From Owenia fusiformis (Eukaryota; Annelida; Polychaeta; Sabellida; Oweniidae), in contig CAIIXF020000008.1 in NCBI GenBank assembly GCA_903813345.2, positions 19,516,822 to 19,580,821 on the forward strand: a DNA stretch of 64,000 bases, read 5' to 3'. A program made the translations under genes and the position numbers. Under the pieces are notes generated by a model. The model saw nothing but the letters and a program-made list of their open reading frames with translations, had not been told where the DNA came from and did no database searches. Shown piece after piece: positions 54,790 through 64,000 of the stretch. Each line of letters begins with the position of its first letter. Within the stretch, counting starts at the first letter, position 1.

Positions 54790-55290
54790 CACTGGCGGAT
54801 CTGGGGGGACAGCCCCCCTTCCAAAAAGCCCCAAATTCACAGGCAATGGAACATAGAAATAATCCCACCCCACTCTCTATATATAAGTAAATAAATATTT
54901 ATTTACTTATATACAGAGAGTGGGGGGGATTATTTCTATGTTCCATTGCCTGTGCCCAAATTAGTGGGCCTTTTTGGGCATTACTGGACCTTTTTTACCT
55001 GAACTGTTTTGTCAGCCTTGGAAGTTGCACCCCCACCCCTGCAGTGGCCGATCCAGAAATTAACAAGGGGGGGGGGGGCAAATTTTGAATATGTAAAAAA
55101 ATTTCTTAGCTTGCGCCCTTAAAACCCAAAATTTGGTCCAATTTTGAAAAAAAAGTTAAGGCCCATTTTTGATAAATTGGCCAAAAAATGCCAAATTATG
55201 CCCAAAAAAACATTTTTAAGGCCTTCCAAAAAGATTTCCAATAAGAAAAAAATTCTGGGCCCACCAAAGGGGGTCAGGTCCTAGTGTTCT
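54790..55290. repeat. Further GGCGGATC-type MITE fragments
   Basis: A second end (CTGGCGGATCTGGGGGG, 54793) and a third (CAGTGGCCGATCCAG, about 55042) belong to the same family, with degenerate GGCC/AAAA cores. Boundaries cannot be drawn exactly. A complete palindromic MITE is inserted at 54838-54954. Confidence 0.55.
54838..54954. repeat. Near-perfect palindromic MITE with 8-bp TSD
   Basis: 117 bp, consisting of two ~55-bp arms that differ at a couple of positions and almost no loop (CACAGGCAATGGAACATAG to its complement). It is flanked by perfect CCCAAATT duplications at 54830-54837 and 54955-54962, an 8-bp TSD typical of hAT. It is inserted into the core of a GGCGGATC MITE. Confidence 0.9.
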
Positions 55291-55925
55291 TTGAGAGCAA
55301 TTAGTAAATACATTGACGGGTTTGTGAAATGGATTAATTCTAGCACAATCAAGTATATCTGTTGACACAATCAAGCACAATTGTCACAATCAATCTCTAT
55401 CTAAAATTACTATATCATGTCATGTCATATCATGATCAAATCCCTTCAAGAGATCTTTTTATTGGGTCTAGTAATGCAAATGAGGAGTTGTACATTTAAA
55501 ATTGAATCATGTTTAATCATGTTAATGGGAATGAATTGAAGAGATGAAGAGAACATTAACAAGTAAATACAATATCAAGTCATTTGGGAGTTGAACCCAA
55601 ACCAAAGAATATTACTTCCTTGGTGAAGCCCACACAACTTTGAACAATATTGTATAAACACATTTATGTTCATTTTTGACAAAACTTGCCCTCTGCTTTT
55701 ACAAGGACTTGGGACCTTCTAGCTAGGCTAGGTAGCATTACAAGTTTGTCGGTCTTCACTGTTCACTAAACTTGGACACTCGATCGCTTAGCGGCTTTGC
55801 CCTCCATCTTGTTCTTCTCCACTCTTTTGCTATAGGATTTTGTACTCCTGGGTATGCGACTTCAGGAACAAAAGCCAGATTAACCAGGAAACAGCTAGTC
55901 CCTAGTAGGAGCAATCATAACGTAC

Positions 55926-56147
55926 CTTGGAGCGGGATCTGGAGGAGCACTTGCACTGGAGGTGAATGGTTAGAATATCAGGAAGAATCCTCCTCTTCAC
56001 TCGTGACACTCCTTCACCAGCTGTGTTCTTGGGTAGATCGAACATGCGGGGATCATCCACGCTGGCTGAGGACAGTGCTGCCACCTTCTTGTCCTTCGGG
56101 AGGGGTTCTGCTGATGAAGCACTTGCACTTGACAGGGGTATCCTATC
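55926..56147 (-). CDS. Candidate internal exon of an unidentified minus-strand gene
   Basis: On the minus strand an open frame lies between an acceptor-like CACCCTAG (ending 56148) and a donor GTACGT (starting 55925). It encodes a basic, Ser-rich segment with EPLPKDKKVAALSSASVDD and RRILPDILTIHLQCKC. Codon use looks protein-like and GC is higher than in the neighbourhood. It may belong with the frames at 58294-58450 and 62040-62469. Not recognised. Confidence 0.4.
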
Positions 56148-56539
56148 CTAGGGTGTTTCACCAGTTTCAACTATTTTTTCAAATCAAGATTGAGTTTTGC
56201 CTAGTTGGTCTCTTGATAAAGGAAAACAAGCACAAAAAATTCAGTCAAATCCATTGGGGTTTAGACCTCCCCCTACCGCATATTGTAACACTCATTTACT
56301 ACCATGTTAATAATATTGTCTGAAAATTGCAGAAAGTGCCATTTTCATCATGTTTGAGACCCATTTTATACCAAAGGCACTAGAATGATTTGCATGAAAT
56401 TAATTTAGAATGTTGTTCAATATGTGTTTGAGCCATGGTAAAACATAGGAGATGGTACTCTGACTCATTTCTGAGAAAATGATTGTTAAGCATTGATTCA
56501 TAAAAATGTGCTATACATCAAGGTTGCCATCTTGCGTCA

Positions 56540-57850
56540 GTATTTCAGCAAGATTCAGGCATTGATAGAATGAATTCTAGAGGACCTATATGATCCTCAA
56601 AATTACAGATGCAACAGATCAGGCTATCGGGTTTACCTCCTAACAGCTCAGGAGCAGTCTCTCCCATTTTCAGGGGAGCATAATTCGACAAGAAAAACAG
56701 CAACTCCATGGAGTAGCAAATCCCACCGAACAAAACACATTTTGATAATTAGTGGCCATCTTGAACAGAGTATATCAGGTTCTAAATTTTAAACTACTGT
56801 TGAGTAGATATGACCCACACTGTATTTCAAGCTATGGCAGGTGGTGGGAGGTCAACAGTAATTTCAACCTTGTTTACACACCTGTGTCCTTTCTGAGAGG
56901 GGTCAACTATTTCTGGAGCTATTTCTACATCAAACACATTAAGCCTAAACTAGCCAACTGCACTTTGCAGCAGAGTGTCTTAGTGGAAGGATGGCTAGAT
57001 GAGATTGCTGCATGGACCCTGTGCTCATTCCACCTTGCTAAACCTTCCAGAAATGCAAGGCAATGGCCCTGGTTCCTTAAAGTAAAGTTCAATCATTTTT
57101 AAACATTTTAATAATAATATACATAACCAGAACAACGGCAAAGCCAAAGCGTAGCGAATCCCATCGAACAGAAATGGCTGGCATTTTTACAAACGAAGCG
57201 CAAATATCATAAAACAACACACCAGAAAGGCCATCATTTTCAAAATGGTTGCTCACAAGCCAAGTTGTCATCAGAAGAAATAATATGCTTTTAAGTAGCC
57301 ACCTCTAAAATTTTTGAAAAATCGCACACGTACTTGTAAAATAACACACATAAAAATGGTGGCCATTTTTCAAAATGGCCGACTACTCCCCAAAGTTTTA
57401 TTAGACAATGTGCCATGCTTAAAGTATTCACATATCAAATATGAACAAAATCGCTCCACTACTTTTCGAGTTATAGTAAAATACGTTAAAATGGTGGCCA
57501 TTTTTCAAAATGTTTTTCAAAATGGCCGCCTTCTACCAAAAGTGTAATAGGACAGTGTGCCATGCTGATAGTATTCACATACCAAATATGAACAAAATCG
57601 CTCCACTACTTTTCGAGTTATAGTAAAATACATTAAAATGGCGGCCATTTTTCAAAATGGCCACCTTCTACCAAAAGTGTCATAGGACAGTGTGCAATGC
57701 TTATAGTATTCACATACCAAATATGAACAAAATCGGGCCAACGGTATTTGAGTTATTGCCCGGACGGACGGACAGACGGATGGATGTACGTACGGACGGA
57801 GGCATTCCCTATATCCCTCCGAACTTCGTTCGATGGGATAATAATATTAT
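56540..57850. repeat. Repeat region: three tandem ~125-147 bp units and CGGACGGACGGAC end
   Basis: Units at about 57350-57486, 57487-57632 and 57633-57760 share AAATGGTGGCCATTTTTCAA, GTGCCATGCT and ACAAAATCGCTCCACTAC. The region ends in a GGACGGACGGACAGACGGA run followed by CTTCGTTCGATGGGATAATA. Inverted AATCCCATCGAACAGAAATG lies at about 57158, and a similar motif at 56724, so one or two non-autonomous elements with GATGGGAT ends are probably nested here. No gene. Confidence 0.7.
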
Positions 57851-58293
57851 ATTATATATATTTTAAGACCCCATCAAAGCAGTATTCACATATGCTAATA
57901 TTTAAAAAATTCTCTGAGACAGTCTGCATTGTCAGACACTACAAAATTATTTATCAAATAGATAAAGGCCCCATGTCAAGTTTGGATATATAGTTTTAAT
58001 CATTTAAATATTACTTTTTATGACTTAAAAAACTATTTAGATAGGTTGCCCACTTTGTAATTTTCAAATATTTGAATTTTAAATGGGGCCTTTAATTTCT
58101 TCAGAATATTCCAAATAAGAAACTCACCTGGTATGATTGTGAAAAGACGCAAGCGATGTTGAGCCCCGGGGACATCTGTAGATGGGAAGTGTTACCCTAC
58201 CTTTCACTAATGTCCCAACCTCCATGTACAGAGGAACAGGTTCTCAGATCTAGGTCCAGAAGTTGTGCTCGATAGTATTGCGTCCATCTCTAC

Positions 58294-58450
58294 CTTTAAA
58301 GGTATTGAATGCTTAAAATAATTATCCGACTTTGGGGGACTTTGGGATTTGGGAAACGATTGAAGGACCACATCTCCTGTTGCTTGCAGCAGCTCTGTAT
58401 CTGTCACATCATCTGTGAAAAGATCCTCTTGCTGCCCTTTCTTCACTCCA
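58294..58450 (-). CDS. Candidate internal exon of an unidentified minus-strand gene
   Basis: Acceptor TTTATTTACAG (ending 58451) and donor GTAGAG (starting 58293) bound an open frame of 157 nt entering in phase 2 and leaving in phase 0. It reads GVKKGQQEDLFTDDVTDTEL then LQATGDVVLQSFPKSQ, an acidic then Ser/Pro-rich segment. No family recognised. Confidence 0.4.
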
Positions 58451-59264
58451 CTGTAAATAAAATAGGTCCATTTCAAAAGATTAATGTGAAAAATATGTAT
58501 TATGATGAGTATAACATACAATGCATTTGCCAGTTTGATCACTTGTGTGCAACAAAGGGTTAGGCTGACCTGAGTGGAAAACTCTGGGGAAGCCCCTAGG
58601 ATCATTAAGCGGATTCATTAATAAAATCATTATATATCGGACTCAAGATATTATTTGATTTTTAAGATACGTTGACAGGGTTTTCATTAGCAGCAAGCAA
58701 GAGGCAATTTTCACCTGTTGTTTTCACAAAATCGCCTGTTGTTTTCAGGGATTTTTCAACTTTTCCATGTTAAATTTATGATTTCCATAAATTTTTCCTG
58801 TTGTTTTCTTTTATTTAGCCTGTTGTGAGAAATTCTAGTGAAACCCCTGTGTTTATGTAATACTATAGAGTTCACATTAGCTTCGTCAGGTTTCAAAATA
58901 ATTTTATAATATGTTTGTACATACTAGGAATATTATTTGAGGTGTAACAAAAAATTGTTACATACACTGTACTGTAACAATTTTTTTATACCTCAATCAA
59001 ACATTTAAACACTAATATATTCACTGTAACAGTGTATATCTTTCAGTGTTTGAATGTTTGATTTCTAAATTTCTACATATTGTGGATCAAAAAAAATTTT
59101 GCATGTGTAAGAACTTGAAATAATACTGGGGCCATTCAGAATAATGCTAGAAATAAGACTAGAGCTCTTAACAGCTCCAAAATATTTTTTAGCATGTACG
59201 CACATATAAGAATATTGCTCGGGCTATTAAGAAAATTCTTACTGCGATTTCCCTGAAATGTTTT

Positions 59265-62018
59265 ACATGTGGTGACCCTTCCTATGTGGTGACTCTTCCT
59301 ATGTGGTGACTTCAACCTTCCTATGTGGTGACTTCAACTTACCAGACATCGATTGGGAGAAAGGAACTATAAGGCCTAATTCTCAATATTCTAATGATCT
59401 TAATGAGAAGATGATTACAATAACTGATGATCATGGCCTAACCCAACTAGTCAAGGAACCAACTAGACAAAATAACATCCTTGACTTAGTATTCACTACA
59501 TGCCCAAACCTCGCAGAAAGAATCTCGGTGGTTCCGGGCATGAGTGATCACGAGGCAGTCCTATGTGATATAAACCTAAAAATGAAAATTCAGAAAAAGA
59601 AGCCTCGTAAGGTCCACATATACAAGCGGGCAGAATGGACTGGACTTAAAGAGACTCTACGATCTAAGTTCAGCGAATTCAAAGAGAACTGTGAAAGTAG
59701 ATCAGTTGAAGACAACTGGTCCTCCTTCAAAGCTACATTAATATCGTCAATCAATGAGCATATTCCAAGTAAAACTCTAAGCGGGAAATTCAAAGTACCC
59801 TGGATTACCACCAGGATACTGAGAATGATCCGACAGAAACAAAGACGATATAATGTTGCCAAACGTTCAAATGAACCTCATCATTGGCATAAATACAAAT
59901 CACTACGGAAATTAATCCATAGTGAAATTCGTAAAGAACATCAGCGCTACATCAACGATCTGCTTGACATTGATGAAAGCGAAATCATAAATGAGAATGT
60001 TCAGCACAAAGGCATTACCAAACGCTTCTGGAGCTACATAAAGTCTAAACGCAAAGATGCATCAGGTATCAGCGTGCTGCGTAACAAAGATGGCGACGAA
60101 ATAACAGACGCCGCCCAGAAAGCAAACATCCTCAATGACCAATACAATTCTGTATTCACAGATGAGGATGCCACTCTACCGACAATGGTACCTAGTCAAA
60201 TTCCTGAAATGCCAAATATCAAAATTTCGACAAAAGGAATTCACAAATTGCTAACTGGCCTAAATCCATCAAAAGCCACTGGACCCGATCTTATTCCGAC
60301 TAGGGTCCTGAAGGAATGCAGTGACAGCATATCACCATTCCTTCAAATAATTTTTCAACAGTCTATCGATGAAGGCTTAGTGCCTATGGACTGGAAACAT
60401 GCCAATGTTACTGCTATCTACAAAAAGGGACGAAGAGATGAGGCTGTGAATTACAGGCCTGTATCTCTGACGTCAGTTCCATGTAAAATAATGGAACATA
60501 TTATATTCCATCATGTTATGGCCCACTTTGACCTCTATGAAATCCTAGTAAAATTCCAACATGGATTCAGGTCAAAGCACTCATGTGAAACACAACTTGT
60601 CAATACAATAGAGAATATAGCTCGGCCCCTCGACAACAATAAACAAACAGACATGTTGGTATTAGACTTTTCCAAAGCGTTTGACACGGTGGCTTACGAA
60701 CGCCTCTTGCTCAAACTCGACTATTATGGAATTCGCAATAATAACTTGAACTGGTTCAGATCCTGGCTTGTGGGAAGATCACAACAGGTAGTGCTCGATG
60801 GTGAATCAAGTTCAAAAACTCCAGTAAAATCAGGAGTTCCTCAAGGAACAGTTCTTGGACCACTCTGTTTCCTTGTTTATATCAATGATATGGGCAATAA
60901 CCTATCATCCTCAGCCAGTCTTAAGCTTTTTGCCGACGACAGCCTTTTATTCATGACAGTCGAAAGCAAGCAAGATGCATTAACACTACAGGAGAATCTT
61001 GATGAACTGGTCTCCTGGGCATCAACATGGCAAATGAAATTCCATCCATCAAAATGCTATGTGCTAAATATTCACAAAGGTAAATCCCCTATCATGCACA
61101 ATTACACCATGCTAGGGGAAAACCTTAAGTCGGTAACACACATCCCATACCTAGGAATTGACATCACAAATAACTTACGCTGGACTACACATATTCAAAC
61201 TATTGTATCCAAAGCCAATAAGGTGCTTGGATTTCTCAGGCGCAACCTCCATCAATGCCCTGAAAAAGTGAAGGCTCAGGCGTATAAGTCACTAGTCCGG
61301 CCTAATTTAGAGTATGCCAGCTCGGCATGGGATCCGTACCGACAAAAAGATATTGATATGTTGGAACAGGTACAGAGAAGAGCAGCCAGGTTTGTAACCA
61401 AATGTCACTCAAGGGAACCAGGCTGCGTCACCAAAGCTCTTCAAGACCTACAGTGGGAGCCACTGAAGGAGCGTCGAGAGGCTGCTAGAGTTTTCCTTTT
61501 CTACAAAGGAAAGCAGAACCTAGCAGCCATCGACGTGCCTCCATACTTCCGCCAACAGATCAATACCAACACTAGGTTGTATCATCCTTCTAAGTTCATA
61601 CAACCATCAACTAGAACGGATGCATACAAATTTAGCTATTTCCCTAGGACAATAGCTAAATGGAACACTCTACCTGGTGACATCTTAGACTGTGACAGTC
61701 TAAGTAGTTTTAAATCATCATACTATGCCTATGTCAATAACTGCAATTAAATAGGTGTGTTTTTAATATAGATCTATGTTTTAATGTAAAGGGTCCCCAG
61801 TGCACAGCAACAAGCCTGCACTACTGGTAAAGAGGGGTGATGTCAACGCGGTTAGCCTGACAGTCTCCCCAGGTAAAATGAGTTGTAAACCATAGATCTA
61901 TTTTTAAATGTTAAGGTTTTAAATTATATTCTATTCAAATTCTATCACTGTTAAATTATATATCTGCTTTATATGGGCTTATTAGCCTTTTGCGGATTAT
62001 TGACATAGACATAGACAT
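59265..62018 (+). mobile_element. CR1/Jockey-like LINE with long open ORF2
   Basis: The frame 59303-61750 (815 codons) is uninterrupted. It starts in the middle of the AP-endonuclease (CGDFNLPDIDW), with the catalytic SDH (GMSDHEAVL) near residue 80. It then has a full reverse transcriptase ([29 protein letters not shown] near 454; GVPQGTVLGPL; FADDS near 543; YLGIDI) and the C-terminal region ending WNTLPGDI...SFKSSYYAYV. ORF1 and the first part of the endonuclease are absent. The 3' UTR ends in tandem ACATAG (62001-62016), as in CR1-like elements. The intact frame implies recent insertion, although this copy is 5'-truncated and could not mobilise itself. Confidence 0.92.
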
Positions 62019-62039
62019 GTACGTACATGAGAAAATGGA

Positions 62040-62469
62040 TCTATATACTTAATCAGCTTCTGGGGTCTTTTCTTGGAACCCTTTAACTTCTTCATCTCTA
62101 AGGCCTCTTTGCCCTCCAGAAATGCCATAAGGTACTTGACCAGGGCTGCCTTGTTCTGGCTCAGGGATGCAGGAGTTACACACTCTTTGTCGACAGATTC
62201 TACAATGTATGCAGCATACCCAAAGAATTCTTTACAAGCCACTTGAAGGTCTGGCCTCTGAAGGCAGCAAACTGTAACATGAAGTGAGGGAGCCAATCCC
62301 ACTCTTCCTTCGCACCAGGTCCAGTTTTCTTTGCTTGTGCCAGCACCTCAGCTAGGGCCATGGCCCTCCCAACAGGCTTCCTCGCCTTATTGACTTGGGC
62401 ACCTTTTGCATCTTTCTTGCTCAGACACAGCTTTCCACTCGATAGTCTCACGAAGAGGCTAGACATATT
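62040..62469 (-). pseudogene. Minus-strand coding remnant with a frameshift, unknown family
   Basis: On the minus strand, after an acceptor GTATGTTTCAG (ending 62470), a frame reads MSSLFVRLSSGKLCLSKKDA and on through GAKEEWDWLPHFMLQFAAF. The protein-like sequence continues in another frame as RPDLQVACKEFFGYAAYIVE, VDKECVTPASLSQNKAALVK and ALEMKKLKGSKK, ending near 62050. The switch near 62265 implies a 1-nt indel, or less likely a very short intron. It may share a gene with 58294 and 55926, with the LINE at 59265 inside an intron. Not recognised. Confidence 0.5.
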
Positions 62470-62574
62470 CTGAAACATACCCCCAGGTTATTTTTCTTAT
62501 TTGTTATCATTTGAAGGCCAATTCTTTGCTAGACTCTAACACTAAACTGCTAAATGTCAAGAATAAGGCTCTTA

Positions 62575-62812
62575 CAGTTGGGGACAAAAATAAATGACAG
62601 GTCGATTTTCGATCACCATTTCCTAATTATGGTGGTCTGAAAGCCCATAATTTCCAATATTGTCTAGATATATATCCCTTAAAATTTGTATATTTTACAT
62701 TTTGTATAATCTCATCCACTGATGTATGGCCTCTTGTAAATTCTCTTATTTTTAACATGGGAAATCCTCACTTCAGCAAATCCACCTGTCATTTATTTTA
62801 TGTCCCCAACTG
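62575..62812. repeat. 238-bp Tc1/mariner-like MITE
   Basis: CAGTTGGGGACAAAAATAAA (62575) and its inverted counterpart ending TGTCCCCAACTG (62812) are flanked by TA on each side (62573-62574, 62813-62814). The inverted repeats run about 28 bp, including TGACAGGT. No coding. Confidence 0.88.
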
Positions 62813-62814
62813 TA

Positions 62815-64000
62815 GTTCTTCATTTCAAAAGTCTGAGAAAAGTAAACATCAAAACTACGACTCGTAACCCGCATATATATTTTTTGAAAAAATGAAAGAA
62901 TGTTTATACCCTCTCAGTTCGTCAGAAATCGCCGATGAGTTTTCAAAGTACAGTAGATCTAAAAAAAATCCGTTTTTTGAAATATTTCAAAATTCGATCG
63001 ATCATTTCGTAGAGAAATACTTCGATTTTAGAGTGGAAACTTACCAATTCTCGTGTCTGGGTAGATATTCTTCAAAACATACCATGGTTTTGCTATGAAA
63101 AACAGTTATCACGGAGTAAATCCAACTCAAAGTACGCATTTTCTTCATTTCAAACTAGTTGAAAACAAAGATGGCTGAACTATGAAGTGACAAGTTGGAG
63201 TAGAAGGGGTCTTTTGACTTTTGGTACTTTAGGCCACTGATAAAAATAACTGATTTTCATGTGTTTAACATTTACTAAGTACAAAATACCAGGTATATCA
63301 TTCTAATTAAGCACATTTTTCTATTTCTTAGCCTCATTAAACACTTATTTAGTTTGGAATGCCCTTAAACCCTGCTGAACCCTGGTCTAAGAAACAAAGA
63401 TCTAAATAAGGCCAAAGAGCACCCGGGTTCACTGTTAAACCTCCTGCTCACTGTAGTATGAATCATGAATGTACTTTCACACAGGGTTTAACAGAAAGAA
63501 ACAGTGAACCCTGGTCTAACGAATCCGTGTTTCCAGGGTTCGCCTAGCATGCCTTCGACTCTTTCTCAAAATTTTTGTTGAGCATATGATGACGTCACAG
63601 CTTATAATGCTAACAATGGACCTGGGGAAGGGGCTTTGTAAGCCCTTTTAGCCTTCGCGGAGGAAACGGGACAAGAGTCAGTATAGGGTATATAATAAAA
63701 CAAATAGTGACTGCCTACTTAATATTTTAATAGATTTTATTCAAATTACCACCCATCAGATTCAATTTAGATTTGTGCATATAAGATGGTGTTTAAGTTG
63801 AGATTTGAATAACTCTTGTGAATTGTCAATGGTCCCATGCGTTAACGAAGGCAGTAACGAAGGCAGTTTATCCAAGCGCACTTAAACCGCAAATTACGCT
63901 GTGGCAACCTTCTCAGCTGCTAGCATGTGTCAACCGCGTCTGCTTGTTGCATAAAGGTGCAGGAATGGCTATATCGTCGTATAGCGATATATATCGTCTC
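62815..64000. other. Non-coding stretch at the window end
   Basis: No supported gene. A 68-codon frame at 62892 has no motif or splice context. AACCCTGGTCTAA recurs at 63378 and 63508, and the last 40 bases are palindrome-rich (ATATCG repeats). A feature may continue beyond the window. Confidence 0.4.

Noticed and set aside
55772-56323. 183-codon plus-strand frame as a gene
   Set aside because: It starts at a non-ATG codon and overlaps a more protein-like minus-strand frame with splice signals.

Overview
This is eukaryotic nuclear DNA, most likely from a marine invertebrate (a hemichordate or other deuterostome, or a lophotrochozoan; I cannot decide from sequence alone). The evidence is GT-AG introns in phase-consistent genes, CR1/L2/Jockey-like LINEs, AT-rich intergenic DNA, and a dense population of miniature and foldback DNA transposons. 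Nothing bacterial is present.

Layout. 0-8 kb: two phase-compatible candidate exons separated by a LINE fragment and a large nested palindrome, then a minisatellite. 8.2-9.8 kb: an intronless 510-residue protein of unknown family. 10.8-13.4 kb: a complete universal stress protein (USP) gene with two tandem, homologous, phase-equivalent second exons that look mutually exclusive. 13.4-17.1 kb: two long inverted-repeat elements. 19.5-20.5 kb: a methyltransferase-like gene. 22.1-26.8 kb (minus strand): a six-exon gene for a small secreted cysteine-containing protein that I do not recognise.

28.8-47.9 kb is a serial segmental duplication. A block holding the 3' part of the methyltransferase gene and the last five exons of the secreted-protein gene (copy A, 19868-24664) recurs as copy B (28796-35905). 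A 5.5 kb part of B plus new flanking sequence was then tandemly duplicated as copy C (37966-47888). The three copies serve as empty/filled sites for each other. They resolve a 10-bp-TSD element, a TA-flanked element carrying a captured coding fragment, an element with 3-bp AAT flanks, and a 4.4 kb element sitting exactly between AAA and TTT with no duplication (Spy-like).

47.9-51 kb is a three-level nest of transposons. Its middle member belongs to the same CACGCC-ended, 5-bp-TSD family as the element just downstream of the USP stop codon. 51.9-53 kb (minus) holds a two-exon cyclase/kynurenine-formamidase-family gene with a signal peptide and a hydrophobic C-terminus. 54-64 kb holds hAT-like MITEs, candidate minus-strand exons of an unidentified gene, and a long LINE with an open 815-residue reading frame.

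The recognised host genes show no obvious shared pathway. The dominant theme is transposon-driven remodelling of a small tandem gene family. All assignments come from reading the sequence; no searches were run.
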